Positions 14,272 through 23,994 are shown, numbered from the stretch's first letter. The stretch is 35,184 nt of DNA from Dehalococcoidia bacterium (GCA_030691775.1 JAUYDN010000099.1:1-35184); one strand, 5' to 3'. Notes: generated by a model from the sequence alone, not told the origin. Program-made: numbers and translations.

Positions 14272-17200
14272 ATGAATGTCGCCGACCAAGTCCAACAGCA
14301 GCTTCGGGCCCTCAATGGCTATGATGCCCTTCTTGCGCTGTTTGAAGCGCTGGGGTTCAGTTATGCCAATGAGCCGCACTCAACTGTGGATTGGACTGAG
14401 TCTGTAAAGCGAGATGTTTCCGACTTCCGTCTTGCCGCGAGACATGGTGCCTTTAATGTTTTCTACGTAGTTATTCCAGAATCGCACATGTTCAGCCGAG
14501 AACGGCAGATTACCTCGAAAATCCTGGCAACCGAGCCTCACAGTTTGATTGTCTTTACCGAGCCAGCACACCGGCTCTGGCATTTCGTACACGTCCGTTA
14601 CGATGAGCGCCTAGAACGGCGTAAACAGCTCCGTCGCTTTGTTGTTGACCTGGGAGAAGAACACACCGAGACCCGCCTTCGCACCACTGCCGAACGTCTT
14701 GCCCGCATTGCGATTCAACCCAGTGAGCAGGTTTCGGTACTGGAAATGCAAGAACGCTGTGATGAAGCCTTCCGCATCAGTGAAGTAACCAGGGGATTCC
14801 TGAAATCCTTTGTCAGCGTAGTCGCTGACCTGACCAACGCCCTGCTGAAGAATAATCCTGCCTTGCTGAAAACAGAGCCAGAAGCTTTATGCCAGGCGCA
14901 ACTTCTTATGGACCGGCTCGTCTTCCTCTACTTCGTACAGAAAAAGAACTGGCTGAATGGAGAGCCAGCCTATCTTTATTTACGTTTCCGTAAGTGCTAC
15001 GAGGCAGACCATGGGCAGGATACATTTTACCGGGAACGTTTGTTGCCCCTATTCCGTGCTCTATCTCATCGTGCCGCTCAGCGTCCTCACACAGATGACG
15101 GTAAAGATGAAGCGCTCCCGTTCTTAAACGGCGGCCTCTTTGACCTGCCGCTGTCCTATGGAACAGCCAATCCTCCCATCGATGAGCGACTGCGCCTCCC
15201 AAATCAGGCTCTCTACTCTGTTTTTGAGGATTTTCTGGAGCGTTACAATTTCACGACCACGGAAGACACGCCTCTCGATGTCGAAGTGGCAATTAACCCG
15301 GAGGTCATTGGCACGATTTTTGAGACGTTCGTGCTCACTTCGGAAAACGAGCCGGAAACTAATGCTCCTGACCGGCGCAAAGCCACGGGTAGTTATTACA
15401 CTCCTCGTTGCGTCGTCCATTTTATTTGCCAGGCAGTTTTCCGCCGCTATCTTGCCAGCCGGACGGGCATCGCCGAACGAGTCGTAAAGGAATTGGTGGA
15501 ATACCTGCCTGCCCAGCAGTTGTCCAGTGATGAGGAAAAGGAATTAGTCGGACTGATGTCCGTCAAGGATGCTGAAAAGTTACGCGAGGCAGCCGTTCAA
15601 ATACGTGCCTGCGACCCCGCCGTGGGTTCCGGTGCTTTCCCGGTGGGTTTGCTCCAGGAAGTGGTAAAGCTAGTCTCTTTACTGGATTTACGCATCAAAG
15701 GCAGGGACTACATTCAACACCTCAACTATGCCCACGACCTCAAAAAACGTGTTATTGAAGAATGCCTTTACGGCGTAGATATCCAGGAGCAGGCAGTGCA
15801 GATATGCGAATTGCGTCTCTGGCTATCGCTTGTGGTAGACTATGAGACTGACGAGAGGCTGCCTCTTATCGAGCGTATATCGCAGATAGAACCGCTGCCA
15901 AACCTGACGTTCCGCATACGAGTAGGTGATTCGCTCATTGACCAAATCTTTGGTCGTAATTGGGATGTCAAAAATCAGCGTCATGATGACCTTACCAGCG
16001 AATTGACTGCCAGGAAACGTTCTTACTACGAATCACAAACGCCGGAAGGCAAACGTGATTTGGAGCGGCAAATTATTGTACTGCAATTACGGCTGCTGGA
16101 ACGGTTGCTTGAGGCAGAGCGGCTGGAAACCGGCGCGGACCTGCCTATGCTCGACGAAATGGTGAGCGCCCAACAACGATTAAGAGTCACTTATATTAAG
16201 ATGCGCCTGCAGGAAATTGATGACTTGCTGAAGCACTGCCGTACAGCGATGGGGCAGGCAAATCAGCCGGTTGCAGAAGCCTGGGAGCACACCCGCCGCT
16301 TTGATGCTATCCGCAAGCAGCTTGGTGTCTCTTTCATCTGGGAACTGGACTTTGCCGAGGCATTTGACCCTGCACGCAGCGGCAATGGTGATAACAAGAA
16401 AGGCTTTGATGTCATTGTAGGAAATCCGCCTTTTGTTACCGCCCGCAACCCGGAAAAACGCGAACAGTACCGGAGGCGCTGGCCAACGAGCTGTTACAAG
16501 AAATACCACCTGCTGGCGCCCTTTACCGAACTCGCGCTTAGTAAGTTGCTGCGGAAGGGTGGGCAACTCGGTTACATTGTATCAAACGCCTTTGCCACGC
16601 GTGATTTTGGAAAACCTTTAGTGGAGCAGGTTTTCCAGCAGATGGAACTGCAGAACGTGGTTGATTGCTCCGGGCTGATGTTCCCAGGACATGGCACGCC
16701 CACCTGTATTCTTCTCGGGTACACCGTGGCAAATAGACCGAAACTGACTACGTATTTGTGCGGTACTAAACCAGGCATGGGCCAACTGCATGAGGAAGCG
16801 GAAGAAACCGAGTTGTGGGCTGAGATTGAAGACGGTTGGGAGAACCCCACTTTCAAAGGCAAACGGATGGAGGTCGCTGAATGGACTGAGGACGTAGCTC
16901 GAGCACATCCGTGGTCATTGAACGCGGCAGGTACGAATCTGAAGGACTCCATGGAAGAAGGTTCTTCAATGCTTGACGGATATTCTCCCTACTCGGTTAG
17001 TTACTCCACAGTTTCAGGAAAAGACGCTGTGTTCGTTTTACCGTTTGATTCTAGCCGAAGGTTCCTTTTGAAAGATTTAGCCAGATTATTTGTCCTGGGA
17101 GAAGAGCTGCGTGATTGGAGTGTTACTCCTTCTCAATTGGCTATCCACCCATTTAGCGATGATGGACTTTTACTTGAACCGGAACTGTTGTCTGCCGGAG

Positions 17201-18573
17201 CAAGCAAGTATTTCGCTAGATTTCGGGGATGTCTGGAAAACCGTCAGGGAATGCTGTTTCAACAAGGCATGAAGAAGGGAGAACCCTGGTACCGTTATGA
17301 ATACTACGACCAGAAGAGGGCGGGTAGTGAAGTTCGCATTATTTGGGCTTTCATTGCGACTCACATTTCGGCATGTGACGGGGTACTCGGTCTGCAGACG
17401 AATCGTTCAATAAATGACTTCATCCCTGGCGCAATTGGGGACCCGAAGTTATTTCTCGCCCTACTCAACTCTTCCTCTGCACTCTTCTACCTTAGGCAAA
17501 TCTGTTTCTGTAAGAGGGAAAGTAGTAACCCTGAAACTGATAACTACTACGAATTCGCGGGAGGCAAAGTAGAACAACTGTCGGTACCCCGCCTACTCCT
17601 GGAAGACAATCACGTGAAAGAACGTACCAGTTTGCTGGCGGGAAAATGCTCCGTACTTGGAGCACTCGTCCCGGGTCTCCATCCGCGTAAGCTCTTCGAG
17701 ATGCCGCGCGAAGCCTATACAGACTGGTACGGCGGCATCCGAGGTTACCAGTTGCCTCATCCCGCTCTGAACCTCAAGTGGAGAACGGCAAGCGAGCTGC
17801 TTAGGGCATGGCGTTGGGCAATTGATGAAATGCATACCATCCGCAGACAGATGATTGCCTTACAAGAAGAAATGGACTGGCTGATGTACGGCGCCTATCA
17901 GATACTGCCCCTAAACCACCCTGCGGTAAACCTGCATGGCCCTCCGCAACCCCAAGCCATCGACCGTATAGAACGTCCCTATCGTCTGGTGCAGAACAAC
18001 CAATCCTCTCCACCTGACTGGAGCGTGGAGCAAAGAAGACTTTGGCAGGCGCGCCTCGATGCCATTGCGGAGGAAGAATTTATTGGACAGGTAGAAAATC
18101 CGGCTTACAAACGGCGTTGGGAAGAACCCTTCGGTGATAAAGATTTCCTCACGGCGTATGAATGGTGGCTCAGGGAAAAGGCTGAGTGGTGGCTGGAAAA
18201 CAAACACAAAGGTGGCCCCATCAGTCTGGATGTGTGGGCAGCCGAACTATGGCAGGACAGACGCGTGAGAGCTGCATACGAAGCTGCCTTGGAGATTGGG
18301 CAAGCAATAGGAGACAAAGACTACCAGCGTGAAGCTGAAAATGGCAATCAAGCCCGGCACCTGAAGCGCGTTATCGAAGAAGAGACAGTGCCGGACCGGC
18401 GAGATGCATTTAAGAAAAAACACGAGAAACTGCGCAGCATTAGTGCCGAGAAACATTTGCCTAATGGCGTGCCCAGGGAAAGGTTCCGCTCGGTTACAGA
18501 TAAACCTGGCTATTACGTATGGGCGGGGAAGGACATCTGGGGCGGCGTTCAAGGAGATAAATGGGATGACTGA
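14272..18573 (+). CDS. Large Eco57I/PglX-like adenine-N6 DNA methyltransferase
   Basis: This 1433-residue protein has an N-terminal region of about 350 residues of unclear fold. The family signature RKATGSYYTP is at 369-378, AdoMet motif I DPAVGSGAF at 448-456 and catalytic motif IV NPPF at 718-721, together an N6-adenine methyltransferase. The C-terminal half (about 750-1250) should hold target recognition, and the last 200 residues are helical and charged. Size and motif order fit type IIG enzymes and PglX or DrmMI proteins of BREX and DISARM. I see no clear PD-(D/E)xK nuclease motif, so cutting probably falls to the partner helicase. ATG 14272 is chosen because AGGAG lies 5 bases upstream; the frame opens at 14236 without such a site. 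The stop overlaps the helicase start by 8 bases, showing tight coupling. Confidence 0.9.
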   Translation: MNVADQVQQQLRALNGYDALLALFEALGFSYANEPHSTVDWTESVKRDVSDFRLAARHGAFNVFYVVIPESHMFSRERQITSKILATEPHSLIVFTEPAHRLWHFVHVRYDERLERRKQLRRFVVDLGEEHTETRLRTTAERLARIAIQPSEQVSVLEMQERCDEAFRISEVTRGFLKSFVSVVADLTNALLKNNPALLKTEPEALCQAQLLMDRLVFLYFVQKKNWLNGEPAYLYLRFRKCYEADHGQDTFYRERLLPLFRALSHRAAQRPHTDDGKDEALPFLNGGLFDLPLSYGTANPPIDERLRLPNQALYSVFEDFLERYNFTTTEDTPLDVEVAINPEVIGTIFETFVLTSENEPETNAPDRRKATGSYYTPRCVVHFICQAVFRRYLASRTGIAERVVKELVEYLPAQQLSSDEEKELVGLMSVKDAEKLREAAVQIRACDPAVGSGAFPVGLLQEVVKLVSLLDLRIKGRDYIQHLNYAHDLKKRVIEECLYGVDIQEQAVQICELRLWLSLVVDYETDERLPLIERISQIEPLPNLTFRIRVGDSLIDQIFGRNWDVKNQRHDDLTSELTARKRSYYESQTPEGKRDLERQIIVLQLRLLERLLEAERLETGADLPMLDEMVSAQQRLRVTYIKMRLQEIDDLLKHCRTAMGQANQPVAEAWEHTRRFDAIRKQLGVSFIWELDFAEAFDPARSGNGDNKKGFDVIVGNPPFVTARNPEKREQYRRRWPTSCYKKYHLLAPFTELALSKLLRKGGQLGYIVSNAFATRDFGKPLVEQVFQQMELQNVVDCSGLMFPGHGTPTCILLGYTVANRPKLTTYLCGTKPGMGQLHEEAEETELWAEIEDGWENPTFKGKRMEVAEWTEDVARAHPWSLNAAGTNLKDSMEEGSSMLDGYSPYSVSYSTVSGKDAVFVLPFDSSRRFLLKDLARLFVLGEELRDWSVTPSQLAIHPFSDDGLLLEPELLSAGASKYFARFRGCLENRQGMLFQQGMKKGEPWYRYEYYDQKRAGSEVRIIWAFIATHISACDGVLGLQTNRSINDFIPGAIGDPKLFLALLNSSSALFYLRQICFCKRESSNPETDNYYEFAGGKVEQLSVPRLLLEDNHVKERTSLLAGKCSVLGALVPGLHPRKLFEMPREAYTDWYGGIRGYQLPHPALNLKWRTASELLRAWRWAIDEMHTIRRQMIALQEEMDWLMYGAYQILPLNHPAVNLHGPPQPQAIDRIERPYRLVQNNQSSPPDWSVEQRRLWQARLDAIAEEEFIGQVENPAYKRRWEEPFGDKDFLTAYEWWLREKAEWWLENKHKGGPISLDVWAAELWQDRRVRAAYEAALEIGQAIGDKDYQREAENGNQARHLKRVIEEETVPDRRDAFKKKHEKLRSISAEKHLPNGVPRERFRSVTDKPGYYVWAGKDIWGGVQGDKWDD

Positions 18574-21500
18574 CCGGCTGATAGATAACCAGGACTTACG
18601 CCTTTCTGACGCTCTCAGTGAGCTCATTCCACACGCTACGGTGGCGCGATTCGCGGTGGGCTATTTCTTCATTTCCGGGTTCAACGCCCTCGCGGACAAA
18701 ATAGGTAAACTCGACAAGCTGCAATTGCTTATTGGCACCACCAGTAGCAAAGAGACCATTGAGCAACTGGCGCTCGGTTACCGCCGCCGCGAGCTAATTG
18801 AAGAGAAACTGAGAGAACAGCGGTTTGTAGCCGTGGAACGGGCAATCGGGGAGACTGTAACCAGTATCCGTCAAGAAATCAGCGAGCTGCAACCCGGCGA
18901 GCGCGAAGAAAAGACAATCGCCACGCTCGCTGAGCTTATTACGTCTGGCAAAATCGAAGTCAAGGTCTACACACGTGGGACATTGCACGCCAAAGCCTAC
19001 ATTTTCGACTATCGGCATCCCCAGCCCAATTCTAAGGGCATCGGTATTGTCGGCTCCAGCAATCTCACTGAGCCTGGCCTGACCGTAAACAGTGAGCTCA
19101 ATGTTCAGGTAGACGACGACGCAAATGTTATGACTGGTGAAGGGCTCCACCGCGACTTGTGCACGTGGTTTGATAGGCTCTGGGCAGATGCAAAGCCATT
19201 CTCAACAGAGCTGATGAATGAATTAAAGGAAAGCTGGGCCCTTACCGTCGCCCGCCCGTACGATGTCTACCTGAAGATGCTCTTCGAACTGGTGCGGAGC
19301 AGACTCGAAGGTGATGGTTCGAAACTGATTTTGCCGGAAGAGATTCCGCTCGCGGCATATCAAAAAGTGGCGGTACAGCAAGCAATCCGCATGGTCGACC
19401 AGTACGGAGGGGCCTTCGTGGCAGATGTGGTGGGTGTAGGGAAGACTTTTGTTGGCTCGGCCGTTGCCCGCTTCTATTATGAATCAGAAAAACGCCGGCC
19501 GCTCATCATTTGTCCCAACGCACTCGTGGAGATGTGGGAAAAGTACAGCAAGATGTGGTTCCTCAATGCGGAAATCGTTTCCATGAGTATGCTGCGGGAA
19601 CAGTCTGCGGAAGGCGCAGACAGGAAAATCTCCGGGCTGGACGAAGAACTGGTGCAGCACTGCGGCTTCGTGCTTATTGATGAAAGTCACAACTTCCGGT
19701 ATTCAGATAGCCAGCGCTATCGGGTACTCTCGGACTTCCTGATGGAGGGCACGGACCGGAAGGTTCTATTGCTCACTGCCACTCCCTACAACAAATCGGC
19801 GCTGGACATTTATAACCAGCTAAAATTGTTCCACCACAACGAGACGACGATGATACCGGTCGAGCCCCGCAATCTGAAGCAGTATTTCAAACGAGTGGAG
19901 GATGGAGAACGGCGGCTCTCCGACCTATTGGTCCACATGCTCGTAAGACGGACCCGTTGGCAATTACTCCGCTGGTACGGGTACGACGAGAACACTGATA
20001 AAGCGGTAGATACTCACAACTTCCAACCTTACCTCAACAGCGAGAAACGTGCCTACCTCCGCTTCTATGATGCGGCGGGCACACTATCTAAGAAATTCTT
20101 CCCCTTACGGGAATTGGAGACAATCGATTACTGCATTGACGACGTATACGGTAATCTCTTCGGCAAATCGCTCTACGACCAGATTGTGGCTTTGCTGCAC
20201 AGGCGTAAAACCAGTATCAGTGAGGAAACACTCGAGGACGAGCCGGCGCCGGCGTCCGACCCCAGAGCGCTTACCTACGCTCGGTATGGGCTATGGAATT
20301 ACGTCAAACCGGAGTGGAAAAACGACGCTCGTTATAAGAGACTGGTGAGAGCCGGGAAGAACCTGCGCGGACTTATCCGCACTAGCCTTTTTAAGCGTCT
20401 CGAAAGCTCCGTGGAGGCTTTTCGCAAAAGCATCGGCCGGCAGGTAACTGTGCATGAGAACTTCTTGGCGGCACTCAGTAACGGGAAAATCGCTGCCGGT
20501 GAAAGGGCCGCCGACCTATTAGAAATTGACCGGGATGATACCGAAGAAGCGTTACAGTCCTTTCTCAATGCGCTTGAAGAATTCGAAGAGCAACGTGGCT
20601 TTCATTATGACATCGACGCCTTCGAGAAGGAGCACCTGCGCGCTGACGTGGAGCACGACCTAGACACTTTCCGTGACATCAATGAAATGGTGAGCACTGC
20701 AAAGATTCCCGCTTCAAACGACGACAAGCTGAAGACCCTTATGAAACAGCTGCTAAAATTAAGACAGAAAGGGAAAGTCATTCTCTTCACTCAATATGAG
20801 GATACAGCCAAGTACCTGATGGACAATCTGCCAACTGCCCTACGCTCGCATGCCGCTTTGGTTACCGGCGAAACCGAGAACAAGATGAGTGTTGTCAGGC
20901 GTTTCGCACCAGAAGCCAATGAATACGCTCCTGGGCGGGGTCAGGAACTGCATCTATTGATTGCTACGGATGTATTATCCGAAGGTCTAAACCTACAAGA
21001 CTGCCACCAGGTCGTCAACTATGACCTGCATTGGAATCCCGTCCGGTTAATTCAACGGTTTGGACGCATCGACCGCGTCGGCTCTAACCATGACAGGATT
21101 TTCGCCTTCAATTTCTTGCCAGAAAAGGCCGCAGAGCATGAGCTGGGGTTAAGCGAGAAGCTACGGGCAAGAATCAGTGAGTTCAATGAGATATTGGGGC
21201 TTGATTCACAAGTACTTGATAACAAGGAGAAGGTAAATACTGAGGCAGTCTATGCAGTCTACGAGGAAAAAGGCGGCAGACACTTGGGCGCTTTTGAAGC
21301 AGGAGAAACTGACCTGGTCGGAGTCACGCTGGCGGAAGCTGAGGAGTTCTTCCGGGATTTACGGGAGAAAGCGCCTGCAGAATATGACCGCATTAAGAAC
21401 TTGCGAGATGGCATCCGCACAGCCCGTTCGACGGGCGAAAAAAAAGTGCTTGTATTGTGCCGTGCCGGTGACTTCCTGCATCTGTATGTGCGTAATCTCG

Positions 21501-21973
21501 ATGACCAGTCTGTAGACATTGACACTCTTGACGCACTTAATCTTTTGAAATGCGGGCCAGAGGAGTTACCGGCGGAGCTTCCTAGAAACCTAAATGGCAT
21601 TCTAACAACGGTGAAGCTGAAACTCACAAATGATGTCGACGAGCTATGGAAACAAAGCCGCACCAAGAGTCCGCTTAGCCCAGGGCAAAAATACGTTCGC
21701 GACGGATTGGAACGATTGCGTGTGCAATTACCTCACTTGGATGCCGACGGGGGACTTAGCCGTCTTGCCGAAGCCACTGTGAAAACACGTCAGCGGCGTT
21801 TCCAGCGGGCATGCGATAGATTGCGCCGGGATAAAGTAGCTGGAGAAGCACTACTAAGGAGAACCCGACAGCTGTACTATGACTGTGCCCTTCACATTGA
21901 AGTCGCCGCCGTCAAGGAAGAAGAGATTGAAACCAGGATACCGAGAATTGTTGCGGTGGCGGCGCTGGTGTAG
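18566..21973 (+). CDS. PLD-nuclease / SNF2-type helicase fusion
   Basis: This 1135-residue protein carries an N-terminal phospholipase-D-type nuclease domain with one HKD motif (H141-A-K143, then GSSN 163-166) and a superfamily 2 helicase core. The helicase motifs are GVGKT (290-294), DESH (372-375), LLTATP near 393, and the C-terminal lobe with ATDVLSEGLNLQ and QRFGRIDR (830-837). PLD nucleases usually work as dimers with one HKD per chain, so a dimeric nuclease is expected. The start at 18566 follows AAGGAG at 9 bases and begins the PLD fold; the frame upstream to 18404 lies inside the methyltransferase. DISARM has separate SNF2 (DrmD) and PLD (DrmC) proteins; here they are one chain. I infer the restriction subunit of the system, which translocates and cuts DNA lacking the partner's methylation. 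Confidence 0.9.
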   Translation: MTDRLIDNQDLRLSDALSELIPHATVARFAVGYFFISGFNALADKIGKLDKLQLLIGTTSSKETIEQLALGYRRRELIEEKLREQRFVAVERAIGETVTSIRQEISELQPGEREEKTIATLAELITSGKIEVKVYTRGTLHAKAYIFDYRHPQPNSKGIGIVGSSNLTEPGLTVNSELNVQVDDDANVMTGEGLHRDLCTWFDRLWADAKPFSTELMNELKESWALTVARPYDVYLKMLFELVRSRLEGDGSKLILPEEIPLAAYQKVAVQQAIRMVDQYGGAFVADVVGVGKTFVGSAVARFYYESEKRRPLIICPNALVEMWEKYSKMWFLNAEIVSMSMLREQSAEGADRKISGLDEELVQHCGFVLIDESHNFRYSDSQRYRVLSDFLMEGTDRKVLLLTATPYNKSALDIYNQLKLFHHNETTMIPVEPRNLKQYFKRVEDGERRLSDLLVHMLVRRTRWQLLRWYGYDENTDKAVDTHNFQPYLNSEKRAYLRFYDAAGTLSKKFFPLRELETIDYCIDDVYGNLFGKSLYDQIVALLHRRKTSISEETLEDEPAPASDPRALTYARYGLWNYVKPEWKNDARYKRLVRAGKNLRGLIRTSLFKRLESSVEAFRKSIGRQVTVHENFLAALSNGKIAAGERAADLLEIDRDDTEEALQSFLNALEEFEEQRGFHYDIDAFEKEHLRADVEHDLDTFRDINEMVSTAKIPASNDDKLKTLMKQLLKLRQKGKVILFTQYEDTAKYLMDNLPTALRSHAALVTGETENKMSVVRRFAPEANEYAPGRGQELHLLIATDVLSEGLNLQDCHQVVNYDLHWNPVRLIQRFGRIDRVGSNHDRIFAFNFLPEKAAEHELGLSEKLRARISEFNEILGLDSQVLDNKEKVNTEAVYAVYEEKGGRHLGAFEAGETDLVGVTLAEAEEFFRDLREKAPAEYDRIKNLRDGIRTARSTGEKKVLVLCRAGDFLHLYVRNLDDQSVDIDTLDALNLLKCGPEELPAELPRNLNGILTTVKLKLTNDVDELWKQSRTKSPLSPGQKYVRDGLERLRVQLPHLDADGGLSRLAEATVKTRQRRFQRACDRLRRDKVAGEALLRRTRQLYYDCALHIEVAAVKEEEIETRIPRIVAVAALV

Positions 21974-22246
21974 TCAATCGCAACAAATATAAATACACGG
22001 GTTCTCAATGTTCAAGTCGTAATTATCGGCGTTTGCCGAAGTATAGTCACCATTCGAGACTGCACATTTCGTCATGTTGTGTTATGAACCCCTGTCCGTG
22101 CGGAATGTAGTTACGACAATCGAGAGGGAGGTGGTTTTGAAATAGGGTTGCGGTCACCGGTGCCCCCGAGATGCAGCAAGGTAAATGAGGTTAGTGCTGA
22201 CAAGAAACCAGCCCATGTGTATAATTGGAACACAGAGAACTACGCC
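21974..22246. other. Intergenic region after the defence module
   Basis: These 273 bases hold no gene. A small CGGC/GCCG hairpin lies near 22027-22038, without a T tract, and a strong promoter lies at the right end (separate entry). No copy of the tRNA-Lys 3' end was found here. Confidence 0.5.
22197..22225 (+). promoter_or_regulatory. Strong sigma-70-like promoter
   Basis: CTGACA (22197-22202) and a perfect TATAAT (22220-22225) are separated by 17 bases. The start codon of the small membrane protein lies 21 bases after the -10 box, so the leader is very short. Confidence 0.7.
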
Positions 22247-22588
22247 ATGTCTGAAACTACTTCTGCTCAAATGGAAAAGCGTCAGCGTGTCATGGGGTGG
22301 GTGGCTGTAGCACTATCCACGCTGGCCGCCTCAGTCCTGGGCATCGTCGCCGGTGAAGAGGTCATCATGCGCGACTGGCTTGGCGCCCTTTCGCACGCGG
22401 CTCAAATGTTGGTCGTAATAGTAGCTACCCTGGTCGCCCTGCGCTGGCCGCAATTTGGTGGCAGCCTCCTTGTGCTGGCCGGACTGGGGTTTATGTTACA
22501 GCTTGCACTAGTACTACTACGTTATGTTGCATTCGACGACATATGCCAACATATATTATTGCTTCGATGTCTCGGTCATGAAAGGTAA
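22247..22588 (+). CDS. Small membrane protein
   Basis: This 113-residue protein has three hydrophobic segments: about residues 16-34 (VAVALSTLAASVLGIVAG), 45-62 and 67-86 (GSLLVLAGLGFMLQLALVLL). It should span the membrane. No family is recognised. ATG 22247 sits just behind a strong promoter, so translation starts on a nearly leaderless mRNA with only a weak AGAGAA upstream. The C-terminal 20 residues (HILLLRCLGHER end) are unlike a membrane protein tail, and another frame stays open past 22588 to about 22634. A frameshift near 22530 is therefore possible. An insertion sequence begins 52 bases after its stop. Confidence 0.55.
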   Translation: MSETTSAQMEKRQRVMGWVAVALSTLAASVLGIVAGEEVIMRDWLGALSHAAQMLVVIVATLVALRWPQFGGSLLVLAGLGFMLQLALVLLRYVAFDDICQHILLLRCLGHER

Positions 22589-22640
22589 AGAGGGAGAGCA
22601 GTTCCAAGCTGACTTTGGGTACTTAACGCAGTAGTACTAG

Positions 22641-23960
22641 CAGGGTGCTGAAAAACGGGTGTTGGTGGGCATTTCTTCAGCCCTGATGCCTCTTTGTTGA
22701 TAATTCCTCACTGCTTTTTAGTTTTCGAAGTCGCTGGAAGGGGCTAAAACTGGTGTTTCGAGCCCGGTTTCAGTTTATTAGGCATAGTTCACCCCCAGCG
22801 GGCATGGCCAAGGCAAGTTTGGCCATCCTCACCAGGTTGTAGGCCACAGCGGTGAGCTCCCACCAGAGCCGGTTGCGCACCAACCCCTTATACCTGAGCT
22901 TGCGACCTCCGCCGACTGTCTTCACCCAGCCAAATATCTCCTCGACACGCTTGCGTATCCGCTGACTGGCTTGATAACCCGTATGGCGGGTGGTGCGTCC
23001 ATCCACCTTCGAAGTCTGGCGGCGGGCTACATGGGGCGTGATGTTCATTCTACGGCACATGGTGACGAAATCCTGTGTGTCGTAGCCCTTGTCTGCCCCG
23101 ACGGTAATCCGGCGTGACACCGGCACTCCCTCCAGCATGTCCAGCGCCGCGTCACGTTCCGCCGTGCCGGTAGCCTGAGTAAAGGTGACATCTACTACCA
23201 TGCCATTGCGGTTCTCCATCAGGACGTGGCCGGCAAAACATAGCTTGGCTTCCTTACCACGTCCCTTCCTGGCCAGCCACGCCTCGGGGTCCGTAGTCGA
23301 TTGGTGAGTATCATTCGTCCGCTGTTCCCCATGGAAGTCTACGCTGGGATTCTTCTCCCCGGTAGTGGGTGTGTCATTGCCCGCATCCTTGGGACGAAAA
23401 CTCTTCAAGGATGCCCACGCCTCCAGTAACGTGCCATCTACGGTGAAGTGGTCCTCTGATAGCAGCCTGCGCCGCCGCGCCTCTTCCAGTACCACTACCA
23501 GGAACTCCCTCGCCACGTCATGCTCTAGCAGTCTCTCCTTGTTCTTGGAGAAGGTCGAGGCATCAAACGCCGGGTCTATTATGTTGAGGTCCAGAAACCA
23601 CTTGAACAGCAGGTCGTACTGTAGTCGTTCACAGAACTGGCGCTCACTGCGCACCGAGTACAGGGCAATTAGTAGACATGCTTTGAGCAGGTGCTCGGGT
23701 GGTATTGAAGGCCGACCTGTCTCGGCATACATCCGGCTGAACGTAGGAGACAGCTCCCGCAGAGCGTTATCCACAATCGGTTTGATTTGACGTATAGGGT
23801 GGTCTTCAGGCACTAACTGGTCGGCCGTCACCAGACTGAGCATCGTCACCTGCGCATCTGCTTTGCCACGCATCTAAGCCTCCGATTATCTCGTTGGCTC
23901 TAATCTACCACAACCCGCAGGCTAAGTCAGCTACCCCCAAGAGACTTTTTCAGCACCCTG
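22641..23960 (-). mobile_element. Complete IS5-type insertion sequence, 1320 bp
   Basis: Terminal inverted repeats CAGGGTGCTGAAAAA (22641-22655) and TTTTTCAGCACCCTG (23946-23960) match over 15 of 15 bases. Both are flanked by CTAG (22637-22640 and 23961-23964), a 4-bp target duplication of the YTAR type known for IS5 relatives. The element holds one full-length transposase on the minus strand. Perfect ends and an intact gene point to recent insertion. Confidence 0.93.
22770..23873 (-). CDS. IS5-family DDE transposase
   Basis: This 367-residue transposase has an N-terminal DUF772-type domain (about 10-120, with RPSIPPEHLLKACLLIALYS) and an RNase-H-like DDE core. The first Asp is D146 in FTVDGT, the second D261 in VGADKGYD, and the Glu is E311 or E312 in VEEIFGWVK. 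It cuts and joins the ends of the surrounding 1320-bp element. The ATG at 23873 follows a GGAGG on the minus strand. No frameshift is seen, so it is a single-frame enzyme. Confidence 0.95.
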   Translation of the reverse strand: MRGKADAQVTMLSLVTADQLVPEDHPIRQIKPIVDNALRELSPTFSRMYAETGRPSIPPEHLLKACLLIALYSVRSERQFCERLQYDLLFKWFLDLNIIDPAFDASTFSKNKERLLEHDVAREFLVVVLEEARRRRLLSEDHFTVDGTLLEAWASLKSFRPKDAGNDTPTTGEKNPSVDFHGEQRTNDTHQSTTDPEAWLARKGRGKEAKLCFAGHVLMENRNGMVVDVTFTQATGTAERDAALDMLEGVPVSRRITVGADKGYDTQDFVTMCRRMNITPHVARRQTSKVDGRTTRHTGYQASQRIRKRVEEIFGWVKTVGGGRKLRYKGLVRNRLWWELTAVAYNLVRMAKLALAMPAGGELCLIN

Positions 23961-23994
23961 CTAGAGTTGGCGCGGGCACGGCAATTAACTGCCT

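Noticed and set aside
14272-15300. A PD-(D/E)xK nuclease at the methyltransferase N-terminus
   Set aside because: Asp and hydrophobic strands are present near residues 40-65, but no clear E/Q-x-K follows. I cannot support a nuclease call from the sequence alone.
18165-18175. GGTGGCTCA match to the tRNA-Lys 3' end as a possible attachment site
   Set aside because: Only 9 bases match, and it is inside the methyltransferase coding sequence in a normal codon context.
22132-22142. GGTTTTGAA match to the sequence just after the tRNA, as a possible right end of the element
   Set aside because: Nine bases are expected by chance in 35 kb, and the adjacent tRNA-derived bases do not match.
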